Shown: positions 10,477-23,298, numbered from the stretch's first letter. The stretch is 64,000 nt of DNA from Mitsuaria sp. GD03876 (GCF_029840635.1 NZ_JAOCCU010000030.1:1-64000), one strand, 5' to 3'. A program made the numbers and translations. Notes: a model not told the origin generated them from the sequence alone.

Positions 10477-11463
10477 TCACCACGCCAGCACGATCTTGCC
10501 GACGTGCTCGCCCGATTCCATCAGCGCATGCGCCGCGGCGGCGTCCGTCGCGGGCAGCTGCTTGTAGATCACCGGCGCGATCGCGCGGGACTCGAGCAGC
10601 GGCCACACGCGCTCGCGCAGCGCGCGGGCGATGCCGGCCTTGAACGCGACCGGGCGCGGACGCAGCGTGGAGCCGGTGATCGTCAGCCGGCGGCGCAAGA
10701 CCTGGCCCGCGTCGAACTCGGCCTTCACGCCGCCCTGCACCGCGATGATCACGGCGCGGCCGTCGTCGGCCAGGCACTGCACGTTGCGCGCGACGTAGTC
10801 GCCCGCCACCATGTCCAGGATCACGTCGACCCCGCGTCCTTGCGTCGCCGCCTTCACGGCCTCGACGAAGTCCTGCTCGCGATAGTTGATCGCCAGGTCG
10901 GCGCCCAGCGCGAGGCAGGCCTTGGCCTTGTCCGCGTTGCCGACGGTGACCAGCACCGTCGAGCCCAGGGCCTTCGCCAGCTGGATCGCCGTCACGCCGA
11001 TGCCGCTGCTGCCGCCGTGCACCAGCAGGCTTTCGCCAGGCTGCAGGCGGGCACGCTCGAAGACGTTGCTCCAGACGGTGAAGAAGGTCTCCGGCAGGCT
11101 CGCGGCCTCGGCCATCGACCAGCCCTTGGGCACCGGCAGGCACTGGGCCACCGGCGCCGTGCAGAGTTCGGCGTAACCGCCGCCCGCGACCAGCGCGCAG
11201 ACCGCGTCGCCGACCTTCAGGCCGGCGGCGGCCAACGCCTGCGCGTCGCCCGCCTCGATCGTGCCGGCGATCTCCAGCCCCGGGAGGTCGCTGGCACCGG
11301 CCGGCGCCGGATAGGCGCCCTTGCGTTGCAGGACGTCCGGCCGGTTGATGCCGTAGGCCTGCACGCGGACCAGGCACTCCCCCACCCCGGCGACGGGATC
11401 GGGGCGCTCGATCAGCCGCAGGACCTCCGGTCCGCCGGGCTGGGTGATGGCGATCGCCTTCAT
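10477..11463 (-). CDS. NAD(P)H-quinone oxidoreductase, PIG3/zeta-crystallin type
   Basis: A 328-residue zinc-free medium-chain dehydrogenase/reductase. It has the N-terminal GroES-like fold with YGINRPDVLQRKGAYP, then a Rossmann domain with LLVHGGSSGIGVTAIQLAK for NADPH binding. Family members reduce quinones in the cytosol; the natural substrate here is unknown. It lies between pnp and tpiA on the same strand and may be co-transcribed with them. Confidence 0.9.
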   Translation of the reverse strand: MKAIAITQPGGPEVLRLIERPDPVAGVGECLVRVQAYGINRPDVLQRKGAYPAPAGASDLPGLEIAGTIEAGDAQALAAAGLKVGDAVCALVAGGGYAELCTAPVAQCLPVPKGWSMAEAASLPETFFTVWSNVFERARLQPGESLLVHGGSSGIGVTAIQLAKALGSTVLVTVGNADKAKACLALGADLAINYREQDFVEAVKAATQGRGVDVILDMVAGDYVARNVQCLADDGRAVIIAVQGGVKAEFDAGQVLRRRLTITGSTLRPRPVAFKAGIARALRERVWPLLESRAIAPVIYKQLPATDAAAAHALMESGEHVGKIVLAW

Positions 11464-11497
11464 GGCAAGCGTCGTGGCAAGCGGTCGCGCGGGCCGA

Positions 11498-13636
<2,139 letters not shown>

Positions 13637-13868
13637 TCGAGTTCTCCTCAGTTCACGATCGCGGCCGCTTGCGGTGCGGCGCAAAACCGGGAGTGAAGCT
13701 GGGTTTGGCGGGATGCCATTCCAGAGCGGCTGCCGCGTCGGCCTTGGCCGGCAAGCGCTTTGGAATGACACATCGTCGCCACGTCAGCTCGACTCCGTTG
13801 TCCGACCGGTCCGGGGACCGGTCGAGCCGCCGGCCGGAACAACCCGGCCCACGGCGTGCAGAAACGAC
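13637..13868 (-). promoter_or_regulatory. Structured pnp leader between rpsO and pnp
   Basis: The gap holds two strong inverted repeats. One is a 20-bp hairpin at 13804-13823 (GACCGGTCC, GG, GGACCGGTC). The other is longer and imperfect, spanning about 13719-13769, with CATTCCA and TGGAATG at its base. In enterobacteria PNPase represses its own mRNA through a leader hairpin cut by RNase III. These stems could play that part here, which is inference. Confidence 0.45.
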
Positions 13869-13904
13869 AAAGAGCCTGTTGGGATCGGACCAATCAGGCT
13901 CTTT
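13869..13904 (-). terminator. rpsO transcription terminator
   Basis: The 10-bp arms AAAGAGCCTG and CAGGCTCTTT enclose a further TTGG/CCAA stem. On the minus strand the hairpin lies 16 bp after the rpsO stop and is followed by TTTGTCGTTT. The T-tract is short, so read-through into pnp is plausible. Confidence 0.8.
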
Positions 13905-13919
13905 GCATTCACGCGCGAA

Positions 13920-14189
13920 TTACTTGCGCAGACCCAGCTTCTGGATCAGGGCGGTGTAGCGGTCCGCGTCCTTGTTCTTCAGGTAGGCCAGCAGGCTCTT
14001 GCGCTGGTTGACCATCTTCAGCAGGCCGCGACGGCCGTGGTGGTCCTTCAGGTGCTGCTTGAAGTGGGGGGTCAGTTCGTTGATGCGCGCGGTCAGCAGG
14101 GCGACTTGCACTTCAGGGGAGCCGGTGTCGTTGGCGCTGCGGGCGTTGGCCTTGACGATCTCGGCCTTGTTCTGGTCGAAGCTGGACAT
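13920..14189 (-). CDS. rpsO: 30S ribosomal protein S15
   Basis: An 89-residue primary 16S rRNA-binding protein of the 30S platform. The sequence is typical throughout, for example [33 protein letters not shown] and [11 protein letters not shown]. The start is ATG at 14189 ([10 protein letters not shown]); in-frame sequence upstream is not conserved. Transcription probably begins at the TATACT box near 14360. Confidence 0.98.
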   Translation of the reverse strand: MSSFDQNKAEIVKANARSANDTGSPEVQVALLTARINELTPHFKQHLKDHHGRRGLLKMVNQRKSLLAYLKNKDADRYTALIQKLGLRK

Positions 14190-14359
14190 GTTGCGTTCCT
14201 TGTTCCGGAGTGATTCGGAAGGTCCGCCGGCATGGCCTGAACAGGCGTCGAGTGCGCAGACGGTTTCCGAGGTTGGACTTGCGGTCACAGGTGAAACCGA
14301 CCCGTGCCGTGCTGGTTGATCTTTCACCCCCTCCTGGGAGCGGCCGAAAGAACTGCGGG

Positions 14360-14365
14360 AGTATA
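14360..14365 (-). promoter_or_regulatory. Probable rpsO -10 box (TATACT)
   Basis: A consensus-like TATACT lies on the minus strand about 170 bp before rpsO, immediately after the preceding gene ends. The -35 region is not clear. It would give a leader of about 165 nt. Confidence 0.5.
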
Positions 14366-14373
14366 CACGACCC

Positions 14374-15753
14374 TCAGCCGGGGCGGCTCATCCGGCAGGT
14401 GGACGGCTGTTCGGCCTGGGCCGCGTCGAGGTCGCGCAGCGTGCGGAAGCCGTAGCCGGAGCCCTCGTTGTCGTGCGCCGTGCCGGCTTCGCCGGCGCGG
14501 CGCATCACGCTCACGACCAGCGGCTGCTGGAGCTGGTGGTCCGACGCCCGCATCCATCCCTGGTGGGCGACGCCCAAGGGGCGGGCATCGAGGCGGAGCC
14601 CCTCCAGCGCCCGCGCGACGGCCTTCGGATCGGTGCCGCCCGCCTTCTCGATGGCCGCGACCAGCATCTCCACCATCAGCTGCATGCGGGCATGCAGGTA
14701 GTCGTGTTCCGGTTTCGGGAAGCGCTGGCGGAACGCGGCATAGAAGCGCTCCGAATCGGCGGTGCCCGCATTCGGATGCCATTCGGCGACGGCGAGCACG
14801 CGGTCGACGCCCGCCTCGCCGAGCACGCCCGGCACGCCCAGCGCATTGCCGTAGAACGTGAAGAAGCGCGCGTCGAGCCCGATGTCCCGGGCCGCCTTGA
14901 TCAGCAGCGTCAGGTCGTTGCCCCAGTTGCCGGTCAGCACCGCCTGCGCGCCGCTGGCGCGGATCTTGGTCGCGTAGGGCAGGAAGTCCTTCACGCGGCC
15001 GAGCGGATGCAGCTCGTCGCCAACGATCTCCAGGTCCGGCCGGCGCCGGGCCAGCATCGCCCTCGCCTCCTGGCGGAAATGCTGGCCGAAGCTGTAGTCC
15101 TGGCCGATCAGGTAGACCCGCTTGAGCGCCCGGTCCTGCGCGACCACCTCGACCAGCGCCGCCAGCCGCATGTCGGTGTTGGCGTCGAAGCGGAAGTGCC
15201 AGAAGCTGCACTGCGCGCCGGTCAGCACCGGGTCGACGGCGGCGTAGTTCAGGAACAGCGCGCGACGCGCCGGCTCGCGGGCGTTGTGCCGGTCGAGCGC
15301 CGCGATCAGCGCGCCCGCCACCGCCGAGCTGTTGCCCTGCAGGACGAAGGGAATGGACTGGTCGGTCGCGGCGCGCAGCATCGCCAGCGATTCCTCGACC
15401 GAACCCTTGCTGTCGAAGCGCACCAGCTCGAGCGGGCGCGCGCCGCCAGGCAGCTTCACGCCGCCGCGGGCGTTCACTCGCTCGGTCGCCCAGACCAGGT
15501 TTCGGAAGACCGCTTCGCCGCCGTTGCCCAAGGGGCCGGAGAGACCCTCGATCAGCGCGAGGCGGATCGGCGCCTGCCGCGCGGAGCTCGCCTCGCTCGT
15601 TGCATTCCCCGCACTCGACGCATTCCCCGCATTCGCCGCGTCCATCGACACCGCCCTCGCGTCCGGTGCGACCGGGCCGATGGCCGAAAGCCCGATGAAC
15701 ACGGCCATCGCGGCCGCCAGCGCGACCGCTGCCCTCCTCGCCCCGCGCCTCAC
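14374..15753 (-). CDS. Orphan ABC transporter substrate-binding protein, LivK/Peripla_BP_6 type
   Basis: A 459-residue periplasmic binding protein. The GTG start at 15753 overlaps the tsaD stop by 4 bp (GTGA) and gives a signal peptide ([20 protein letters not shown], processing near PDARA). A type-I bilobal fold follows, with [36 protein letters not shown] and [20 protein letters not shown]. This family binds branched-chain amino acids, amides or aromatic compounds. No permease or ATPase gene is nearby, so ligand and partner are unknown. Confidence 0.85.
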   Translation of the reverse strand: MRRGARRAAVALAAAMAVFIGLSAIGPVAPDARAVSMDAANAGNASSAGNATSEASSARQAPIRLALIEGLSGPLGNGGEAVFRNLVWATERVNARGGVKLPGGARPLELVRFDSKGSVEESLAMLRAATDQSIPFVLQGNSSAVAGALIAALDRHNAREPARRALFLNYAAVDPVLTGAQCSFWHFRFDANTDMRLAALVEVVAQDRALKRVYLIGQDYSFGQHFRQEARAMLARRRPDLEIVGDELHPLGRVKDFLPYATKIRASGAQAVLTGNWGNDLTLLIKAARDIGLDARFFTFYGNALGVPGVLGEAGVDRVLAVAEWHPNAGTADSERFYAAFRQRFPKPEHDYLHARMQLMVEMLVAAIEKAGGTDPKAVARALEGLRLDARPLGVAHQGWMRASDHQLQQPLVVSVMRRAGEAGTAHDNEGSGYGFRTLRDLDAAQAEQPSTCRMSRPG

Positions 15754-16808
15754 GGCTGGGTCGAGGCGGCGAGCTGCGACAGGTCCCAGCGCGGCCGGAC
15801 CTCGAAGCCGCCGTCGCGGCTCAGGCTGCCCATGTCGCGCTGCAGCCGCAGCCCGGCAGCGAGCGCGATCATCGCGCCGTTGTCGGTGCACAGGTGCAGC
15901 TCGGGATAGTGGACGCGGACGCGGCGCTTCTCACAGGCCGCGTTCAGTTCCTCGCGCAGGCGCTTGTTGGCGCCGACGCCGCCCGCGACGACCAGCCGCT
16001 TCAGGCCGGTCTCCTTCAGCGCGAGCAGCGCCTTCTTGACCAGCACCTCGACGATCGCCGCCTGCGTCGACGCGGCCAGGTCGGCGCGTTGCGGCTCGGC
16101 GATGCCGCCAGGCTGCGCCTCGAGCTTGCGGACCTGCGTCAGCACGGCCGTCTTCAAGCCGGCGAAGCTGAAGTCCGGCTTGCCGCTGTGCAGCAGCGGC
16201 CGCGGCAGCGCGAAGGCCGTCGGATCGCCCTGTTCCGCCAGCCTGGCCAGGTGCGGGCCGCCCGGATACGGCAGGCCGAGCAGCTTGGCCGACTTGTCGA
16301 AAGCCTCGCCGGCGGCGTCGTCGATGGTCTCGCCGAGCAGCTCGTAGCTGCCGACGTCGTCGACGCGCATCAGCTGCGTGTGGCCGCCCGAGACCAGCAG
16401 CGCCACGAAGGGGAACTCCGGCGGATCGGCCGACAGGAACGGCGACAGCAGATGGCCCTCGAGGTGATGGATGCCCATCACCGGCCGGTCCAGCGCCGCG
16501 CCCAGCGAGGCCGCGACGCCCGCGCCGACCAGCAGCGCGCCGGCCAGCCCCGGCCCCTGGGTGTAGGCGACGACATCGACATCGGCCAGCGACAGCCCGG
16601 CGCTGGCGAGCACCTCGCGCGTCAGCGGCAGCACGCGGCGGATGTGGTCGCGCGAGGCCAGCTCGGGCACCACGCCGCCGTAGGCCTGGTGCATCGAGAT
16701 CTGGCTGTGCAGCGCATGCGCCAGCAGCGCCGGCACGCCGTCGCCGGACGCGTCGACCAGCGCCACGCCGGTCTCGTCGCAGGAGGATTCGATGCCGAGG
16801 ACGCGCAT
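15750..16808 (-). CDS. tsaD: tRNA N6-adenosine threonylcarbamoyltransferase
   Basis: A 352-residue ASKHA-fold enzyme that transfers threonylcarbamoyl to A37 of ANN-decoding tRNAs, acting with TsaB and TsaE. Seen: [17 protein letters not shown] at the N-terminus, the metal-binding HxxxH in [12 protein letters not shown], and the nucleotide-binding [16 protein letters not shown]. Length is normal for the family. A 4-bp overlap couples it to the downstream binding-protein gene. Confidence 0.97.
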   Translation of the reverse strand: MRVLGIESSCDETGVALVDASGDGVPALLAHALHSQISMHQAYGGVVPELASRDHIRRVLPLTREVLASAGLSLADVDVVAYTQGPGLAGALLVGAGVAASLGAALDRPVMGIHHLEGHLLSPFLSADPPEFPFVALLVSGGHTQLMRVDDVGSYELLGETIDDAAGEAFDKSAKLLGLPYPGGPHLARLAEQGDPTAFALPRPLLHSGKPDFSFAGLKTAVLTQVRKLEAQPGGIAEPQRADLAASTQAAIVEVLVKKALLALKETGLKRLVVAGGVGANKRLREELNAACEKRRVRVHYPELHLCTDNGAMIALAAGLRLQRDMGSLSRDGGFEVRPRWDLSQLAASTQP

Positions 16809-16850
16809 GGGATCAGCCGCCGTGCCGGGTCGCGGAGCGCCGCGCGGCGG

Positions 16851-17189
16851 TCAATGGTTTTCCTTGGCGTGGTTGATCGAGTACTTGGGGATCTCGACCG
16901 TCACGTCGGTGTTGGACAGGATGGCCTGGCAGGACAGGCGCGAGTTGGGCTCCAGGCCCCAGGCGCGGTCCAGCATGTCTTCCTCGTTCTCCTCCATCTC
17001 GGACAGCGACGCGAAGCCCTCGCGCACGATCACGTGGCAGGTCGTGCAGGCGCAGACCTGGTCGCAGGCGTGCTCGATCTCGACGCCGTTGTCCAGCAGC
17101 GCCTCGCAGATCGTGGTGCCGGATGGCGCCGACAGCGTCTTGCCCTCGGGGGCGTACTCGGGATGGGGAAGGATCTTGATGACAGGCAT
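16851..17189 (-). CDS. fdx: ISC-type [2Fe-2S] ferredoxin
   Basis: A 112-residue adrenodoxin-like ferredoxin that supplies electrons for iron-sulfur cluster assembly. The [2Fe-2S] ligands are in EIEHACDQVCACTTCHVIV with the fourth Cys in SRLSCQAIL, the ISC-type spacing. It is the last gene of the isc operon, 36 bp after hscA. Confidence 0.96.
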   Translation of the reverse strand: MPVIKILPHPEYAPEGKTLSAPSGTTICEALLDNGVEIEHACDQVCACTTCHVIVREGFASLSEMEENEEDMLDRAWGLEPNSRLSCQAILSNTDVTVEIPKYSINHAKENH

Positions 17190-17225
17190 GAGGGGGTCCT
17201 TGAAGCTGGCGGCGTCGGCTCGCGT

Positions 17226-19094
17226 TCAGACTTGATCGATGCTGCGGCCGGTCAGGGCCTGCTGGATGCCGCGGTTCATGCGCGCGGCGGCGAAGGCCTC
17301 GGTGCCCTTGGCCAGCGCCTGGACGGCGGCGTCGATGGCATCGGCGTTGGCGACCGCGTCGTCGGCCTGCGCGTGGGCGAGCAGCTCCGATTGCAGCGTG
17401 GCGATGTCGGCGCGTTCCGCGTCGCTGAGCAGGTCGCCGTCGGCGCGCAGCGCCGATTGGGTGGCGAGGATCATCCGCTCGGCCTCGACGCGGGCCTCGC
17501 GCAGCTTGCGCGCGGCCATGTCGGATTCGGCGCTGGCGAAGCCCTCGCGCAGCATCGTCGCGATCTGGTCGTCGGACAGGCCGTAGCTCGGCTTGACCTG
17601 CACCGCCGCCTCGACGCCCGAGCCCAGCTCGCGCGCCTGCACGCTCAGCAGCCCGTCGGCGTCGACCTGGAAGGTCACGCGGATGCGGGCGGCGCCGGCG
17701 GCCATCGGCGGGATGCCGCGCAGCTCGAAGCGCGCCAGCGAGCGGCATTCGGCGACCAGCTCGCGCTCGCCCTGCAGCACGTGCACCGCCAGCGCGGTCT
17801 GGCCATCCTTGAAGGTGGTGAAGTCCTGCGCCTTCGCCACGGGGATCGTCGCGTTGCGCTCGATGATGCGTTCGACCAGGCCGCCCATCGTCTCCAGGCC
17901 CAGCGACAGCGGGATCACGTCGAGCAGCAGGATCTCGCCGTCGGCGTTGTTGCCGGCCAGCTGGTTGGCCTGCACGGCGGCGCCGAGCGCGACGACCTCG
18001 TCGGGATTCAGGTTGGTCAGCACCTCGCGGCCGAACAGCTCGCCGACGCTGCGGCGCACGATCGGCATGCGCGTCGAGCCGCCGACCATCACCGTGCCGT
18101 GCACCTCGTCGGCGCCGACCTTGGCGTCGCGCAGCACGCGGCGCACCGCCAGCAGCGTCTTGTTGACCAGCGGCAGCGCCAGTTCGTCGAATTGCGCGCG
18201 CGAGACCTCGACGGCCAGCGCGCCGGCGTCCAGCGTCGCGGACAGCGTGACGCGATCGGCGTCGGTCAGCGCCTCCTTGGCCTGGCGCGCGGCCACCAGC
18301 ACGCGGCGCTTGTCCGCGGCGCTGCTGACGCTCAGCCCAGCCTGCGCCAGCGCCCAGTCGGCGAGCAGGCGATCGAAGTCGTCGCCGCCGAGCTGCGCGT
18401 CGCCGCCGGTCGCGACGACCTCGAACACGCCCTGCGTCAGGCGCAGCAGCGAGATGTCGAAGGTGCCGCCGCCCAGGTCGTAGACCGCGTAGAGGCCTTC
18501 GCTGCCGTTGTCCAGGCCGTAGGCGATGGCGGCGGCGGTGGGCTCGTTGATCAGGCGCAGCACGTTCAGGCCCGCGAGCTGCGCGGCGTCCTTGGTCGCC
18601 TGGCGCTGCGCGTCGTCGAAGTACGCGGGCACGGTGATGACGGCGCCGAACAGCTCGTCGTCGAAGGTGTCCTCGGCACGCTGGCGCAGCGTCGCGAGGA
18701 TCTCGGCGCTGATCTCGACCGGCGACTTCAGGCCCTCGCGCGTGGCGATGCTCAGCATGCCGGGCGTGTCCTCGAAGCGGTAGGGCAGCTTGTCGCGGTT
18801 GGCGATGTCGTCGACGCGGCGGCCCATGAAGCGCTTCACCGAGACGATGGTGTTCTCCGGATCCTCGGCCTGCGCGGCCAGCGCGTCGAAGCCGAACTGG
18901 CGGCGGCCCTCGGGCATCACGCGCACCGCCGACGGCAGGATCACGCGGCCCTGGTCGTCGGGCAGGCACTCGGCGACGCCGTGGCGGACCGCCGCCACCA
19001 GCGAGTGCGTCGTGCCCAGGTCGATGCCCACGGCGATGCGACGCTGATGGGGATCGGGCGACGCGCCGGGTTCGGAGATCTGCAGCAGGGCCAT
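17226..19094 (-). CDS. hscA: Fe-S assembly Hsp70 chaperone HscA
   Basis: A 622-residue Hsp70 specialised for IscU. With co-chaperone HscB it drives release of clusters from the IscU scaffold. The ATPase domain shows [32 protein letters not shown] and [15 protein letters not shown]. The substrate-binding and lid domains follow from about residue 390. The Met-Ala-Leu-Leu-Gln-Ile N-terminus is typical of HscA. It lies 30 bp after hscB. Confidence 0.97.
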   Translation of the reverse strand: MALLQISEPGASPDPHQRRIAVGIDLGTTHSLVAAVRHGVAECLPDDQGRVILPSAVRVMPEGRRQFGFDALAAQAEDPENTIVSVKRFMGRRVDDIANRDKLPYRFEDTPGMLSIATREGLKSPVEISAEILATLRQRAEDTFDDELFGAVITVPAYFDDAQRQATKDAAQLAGLNVLRLINEPTAAAIAYGLDNGSEGLYAVYDLGGGTFDISLLRLTQGVFEVVATGGDAQLGGDDFDRLLADWALAQAGLSVSSAADKRRVLVAARQAKEALTDADRVTLSATLDAGALAVEVSRAQFDELALPLVNKTLLAVRRVLRDAKVGADEVHGTVMVGGSTRMPIVRRSVGELFGREVLTNLNPDEVVALGAAVQANQLAGNNADGEILLLDVIPLSLGLETMGGLVERIIERNATIPVAKAQDFTTFKDGQTALAVHVLQGERELVAECRSLARFELRGIPPMAAGAARIRVTFQVDADGLLSVQARELGSGVEAAVQVKPSYGLSDDQIATMLREGFASAESDMAARKLREARVEAERMILATQSALRADGDLLSDAERADIATLQSELLAHAQADDAVANADAIDAAVQALAKGTEAFAAARMNRGIQQALTGRSIDQV

Positions 19095-19124
19095 GGTGTC
19101 TTGTCTTTGTTCTTCGAAGGGGAA

Positions 19125-19646
19125 TCAGGAATGCTCGAGCGCGTCCAGGCGCTGGTCGATGTCCGAGCGGAAACGCGTCAGGAACATCAGCGCGCGCACC
19201 GATTCGGCGGCGCCGGCGGCATCGGCCTCGTCATCGAGCTGTCGGCCGGCCTGCGCCAGCAACGCGCGCTCGCGTTCGGCGACCTGCCGGTCGATCGCCA
19301 GGATCGCGTCCGGCGTCTTCGCGTCGTCGAGCGACTCGCGCCATTCCATCTGCTCCATCAGGAACGCGGCCGGCATGCGGGTGTTCTCGTTGGCCTGGAT
19401 CGGCGCGCCGCGCAGCTCGCAGAGGTAGGACGCGCGCTTGAGCGGATCGCGCAGGCGCTGGTGGGCCTCGTTCACGCGCAGCGACCACTGCATCGCCAGG
19501 CGTTGCGAGGCCGCGCCGTCGGCGGCGAAGCGGTCCGGATGCACCTTGGCCGCCAGCGCCTTCCAGCGCGCGGCGATCTCGGTGCCGTCCTGCGCGAAGC
19601 GCTGGGGCAGGCCGAACAGGGTGAAGTCGTCGTCGTCGAGTCTCAC
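19125..19646 (-). CDS. hscB: Fe-S assembly co-chaperone HscB
   Basis: A J-domain protein of about 173 residues that brings IscU to HscA. The J-domain HPD motif is present (LAAKVHPDRFA) after the family N-terminus DDDDFTLFGLPQRF, and the C-terminal three-helix domain follows. I prefer GTG at 19646 as the start. An ATG at 19688 would add 14 residues without family similarity, and neither has a clear ribosome site. Confidence 0.92.
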   Translation of the reverse strand: MRLDDDDFTLFGLPQRFAQDGTEIAARWKALAAKVHPDRFAADGAASQRLAMQWSLRVNEAHQRLRDPLKRASYLCELRGAPIQANENTRMPAAFLMEQMEWRESLDDAKTPDAILAIDRQVAERERALLAQAGRQLDDEADAAGAAESVRALMFLTRFRSDIDQRLDALEHS

Positions 19647-19730
19647 GATGTCAATGAAAAAGCGCGGCTCCTGGCCGCGCCGCTGCAAGGGTGTCGAAGC
19701 CGCCCGAAAGCCAGCGCCGGGCCGCCCGAT

Positions 19731-19779
19731 GGGGGCTGTCGGCCCCCTCGGGGGGCGGGACGGGCGTCGACGCCCGTCC
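19731..19779 (-). repeat. Palindrome cluster between iscA and hscB
   Basis: The gap contains a 22-bp perfect palindrome at 19758-19779 (GGACGGGCGTC and its complement). Next to it, at 19731-19747, are GGGGGC and GCCCCC arms; the CCCCC arm can pair instead with a GGGGGG run at 19750-19755. This resembles a REP-like or attenuator structure inside the isc operon. I see no second copy of the motif elsewhere in the window. Confidence 0.6.
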
Positions 19780-19791
19780 GGGGACAGGCCA

Positions 19792-20115
19792 TCAGATGCG
19801 GAAGGATTCGCCGCAGCCGCAGCGGTCTTTCTCGCGCGGATTGCGGAACTTGAAACCTTCGTTCAGGCCCTCGCGGACGAAGTCCAGCTCGGTGCCGTCC
19901 AGGTAGGGCAGGCTCTTGGGATCGATCAGCACCTTGACGCCGTGGCCCTCGAAGACGACGTCCTCGGGCGCCACCTCGTCGGCGTACTCCAGCTTGTAGG
20001 CCAGGCCCGAGCAGCCGGTGGTCTTGACGCCCAGGCGCACGCCGACGCCGCGGCCACGCTTGCTGATGTAGCGCGTGACGTGGCGGGCGGCGGCTTCGGT
20101 CAGGGTGACGGACAT
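19792..20115 (-). CDS. iscA: Iron-sulfur cluster assembly protein IscA (A-type carrier)
   Basis: A 107-residue A-type carrier that passes Fe-S clusters to targets. The three conserved cysteines are in [12 protein letters not shown] and DRCGCGESF. The start is ATG at 20115 ([13 protein letters not shown]), 8 bp after the iscU stop. Downstream a palindrome-rich gap separates it from hscB. Confidence 0.96.
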   Translation of the reverse strand: MSVTLTEAAARHVTRYISKRGRGVGVRLGVKTTGCSGLAYKLEYADEVAPEDVVFEGHGVKVLIDPKSLPYLDGTELDFVREGLNEGFKFRNPREKDRCGCGESFRI

Positions 20116-20123
20116 CGCGGGCC

Positions 20124-20540
20124 TCAGGCGGTGGCGGTCGCGCCGGCGTCGGCGGTCTGGCCGTGCTTGGCGCGGTAGTCGTCGACGGCGGCCTTGATCG
20201 CGTCCTCGGCCAGGATCGAGCAGTGGATCTTGACCGGCGGCAGCGCGAGCTCTTCCGCGATCTGGTTGTTCTTGATCGACAGCGCCTGGTCCAGCGTCTT
20301 GCCCTTGACCCACTCGGTGACGAGCGAGCTCGAGGCGATCGCCGAGCCGCAGCCGTAGGTCTTGAACTTGGCGTCCTCGATCAGCCCGGTGGCCGGGTTC
20401 ACCTTGATCTGCAGCTTCATCACGTCGCCGCAGGCCGGGGCGCCGACCATGCCGGTGCCCACGGACTCGTCGCCCTTGTCGAAACCGCCGACGTTGCGGG
20501 GGTTCTCGTAGTGGTCGATGACCTTGTCGCTGTATGCCAT
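20124..20540 (-). CDS. iscU: Fe-S cluster assembly scaffold IscU
   Basis: A 138-residue scaffold on which [2Fe-2S] clusters are built. Cluster ligands are seen in [13 protein letters not shown] (with the Asp that makes clusters labile), [13 protein letters not shown] and [12 protein letters not shown]. The HscA recognition motif LPPVK is present ([12 protein letters not shown]). It lies between iscS and iscA. Confidence 0.98.
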   Translation of the reverse strand: MAYSDKVIDHYENPRNVGGFDKGDESVGTGMVGAPACGDVMKLQIKVNPATGLIEDAKFKTYGCGSAIASSSLVTEWVKGKTLDQALSIKNNQIAEELALPPVKIHCSILAEDAIKAAVDDYRAKHGQTADAGATATA

Positions 20541-20582
20541 GTCAGTTCTCCAACGTCTCTTGTTCGGGGGTCAATGGGCAGG

Positions 20583-21803
<1,221 letters not shown>

Positions 21804-21855
21804 GGGAACGTTCTTCTTGTCGACTACTGAATCGGGAGGGACCTGGGATCCGGGA

Positions 21856-22389
21856 TCACTTGCTCATCGCGTTGCCGAGCGCGAAGACGGAATTCGGCGC
21901 GGTGATGCGGATGGGCTTGACGACGGGGGTGCTGGAGATGGCGCGCTTGATGGGCGCCTCCTCGACGGTGACGCCCTTGGCGAGCTGGTCGTCGACGAGC
22001 TTGCGCAGCGTGACAGAGTCGAGGAACTCGATCATCTTGTTGTTCAGCGCCGTCCACAGGTCGTGCGTGATGCAGCGGCCGTTGTCGTCGCCCATGCAGT
22101 TTTCCTTGCCGCCGCAGCCGGTGGCGTCGATGGGCTCATCCACGGCGACGATGATGTCGGCCACGGTGATCTCGTCGGAGCGGCGGCCCAGCGAGTAACC
22201 GCCGCCGGGGCCGCGGGTGGATTCGACCAGCTGGTGGCGGCGCAGCTTCCCGAACAGCTGTTCCAGGTAGGACAGCGAGATCTGCTGGCGCTGGCTGATC
22301 GCCGCCAGCGCGACGGGGCCGCTGTTTTCGCGCAGGGCCAGGTCGATCATCGCGGTGACGGCAAAACGGCCTTTGGTGGTGAGACGCAT
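21856..22389 (-). CDS. iscR: Fe-S cluster-responsive regulator IscR
   Basis: A 177-residue Rrf2-family repressor. The winged helix is at residues 1-80 ([20 protein letters not shown]). The [2Fe-2S] ligands are three Cys in [16 protein letters not shown] followed by the conserved His. It controls the isc operon it heads; cluster-loaded IscR represses when Fe-S supply is adequate. A candidate IscR site lies in its own promoter at 22487-22511. Confidence 0.97.
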   Translation of the reverse strand: MRLTTKGRFAVTAMIDLALRENSGPVALAAISQRQQISLSYLEQLFGKLRRHQLVESTRGPGGGYSLGRRSDEITVADIIVAVDEPIDATGCGGKENCMGDDNGRCITHDLWTALNNKMIEFLDSVTLRKLVDDQLAKGVTVEEAPIKRAISSTPVVKPIRITAPNSVFALGNAMSK

Positions 22390-22486
22390 CGAACTTCTCC
22401 TTGGCGCCCTTGTTGGGCTTCAGGACATGGAGGCGGCGGCTCGGCTGACGCCGGGTCGACTCACGGAGCAAGGGTTATCCCCTGCA

Positions 22487-22511
22487 ATGTCCGAGCATTT
22501 TACTCAATTAA
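22487..22511 (-). promoter_or_regulatory. Candidate type-1 IscR operator upstream of iscR
   Basis: On the minus strand, TTAATTGAGTAAAATGCTCG followed by GACAT resembles the type-1 IscR site layout (a TTGACT-like half, AT-rich middle, TCGG half). It lies about 100 bp before the iscR start, in the only AT-rich patch of the gap. Autoregulation is known for IscR; this exact site is inferred. Confidence 0.5.
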
Positions 22512-22558
22512 GAAATCGCGTGCTCGGGTAACCCCCGACAGCCACCGAGGTGGCCGGT

Positions 22559-22861
22559 TCAGGCCAGGCGGCCTGCCGCGATTTGCGCTAGACGGGCGCA
22601 GCCTGACTCAAGGAGGTCAAGCACGTGGTCGAAGCCGTCCGCACCGCCGTAATAGGGATCTGGTATCTGGATTTCCCCTGGAAGCAGGGAAATCTTGTGC
22701 TGCAGCGCAGCAGGACAGCGGCGGCGGAGCTCGCGGAGGTGGCCGGCATCCATGGCGACGAGCAGGTCGAAGCGCTCGAAATCGTCGGGGCGCAGTGCGC
22801 GCGCCCGTTGGTCGCAGAGCTCATAGCCCCTGCGCCGGGCGTGGTCTTGGGAGCGATCATC
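22559..22861 (-). pseudogene. Truncated low-molecular-weight protein tyrosine phosphatase (3' half only)
   Basis: One hundred codons encode the C-terminal two-thirds of a LMW-PTP: DDRSQDHARRRGYEL, DDFERFDLLVAMDAG and the general-acid loop IPDPYYGGADGF. The catalytic P-loop (CxxxxxR) and everything N-terminal are absent. Upstream, homology stops at the terminator hairpin of the VOC gene. In related Betaproteobacteria an intact LMW-PTP gene precedes iscR. This one has no start codon of its own and looks decapitated by the neighbouring accessory block. Confidence 0.85.
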
Positions 22862-22886
22862 GGGAGCGCGATTGTCGCGACTCCCG
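22861..22886 (-). terminator. Hairpin after the VOC-protein gene
   Basis: The arms CGGGAG-CGCGA and TCGCG-A-CTCCCG pair through 11 bp with one bulge, 8 bp beyond the stop codon. No T-tract follows. The hairpin marks the junction with the phosphatase remnant. Confidence 0.5.
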
Positions 22887-22893
22887 GATGCCC

Positions 22894-23298
22894 TCACTGG
22901 AGCCCGAACCTCTTGCGCGCCATCTCGGTGACGGGGCTGAAGAAGTTGACCAAGTTGCCGTCCGGGTCCCGGATCAGCAGCGAGCGATTCCCCCACGGCA
23001 TCGTCGTCGGCGCCTGGACGAGCGCGGTCGCCTCGGGTCGCAGTTGCTCGAAGTGGCGATCGACGTCCTCGACCATGAACTCCAGGAACACGCTCCGGTT
23101 CGCGGCGGGCTGGGCGAGGTCGCCGGTCGAGAAGAAGCCCAGCGTCCGGGTGCTGCCGATGGCCAGCGTCGCGCCGGCCGCCTGGAGTTCGGCGAACTCC
23201 TCGTTCAGCCAACTGGCCTGGACGCCCAAGGCGTGTTCATAAAAAGCGACCAGGCGGCGGATGTCGGCGGTGATGATCCGCACCGAAATAAAGTTCAT
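22894..23298 (-). CDS. VOC (glyoxalase/dioxygenase superfamily) protein
   Basis: A 134-residue vicinal-oxygen-chelate fold protein. It has two paired beta-alpha-beta modules with MNFISVRIITADIRRLVAFY at the N-terminus and LIRDPDGNLVNFFSPV at the C-terminus. Family members include glyoxalase I, fosfomycin/bleomycin resistance proteins and dioxygenases; nothing here picks one. The start is ATG at 23298 with a GGAATC ribosome site. It is transcribed divergently from a TetR regulator and shares a palindromic operator with it. Confidence 0.85.
   Translation of the reverse strand: MNFISVRIITADIRRLVAFYEHALGVQASWLNEEFAELQAAGATLAIGSTRTLGFFSTGDLAQPAANRSVFLEFMVEDVDRHFEQLRPEATALVQAPTTMPWGNRSLLIRDPDGNLVNFFSPVTEMARKRFGLQ

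Noticed and set aside
15894-19853. A 1,319-codon open frame on the plus strand across tsaD, fdx, hscA and hscB
   Set aside because: It is an antisense shadow of well-identified genes in GC-rich DNA; its translation is low-complexity Arg/Ala/Gln/Asp without any domain.
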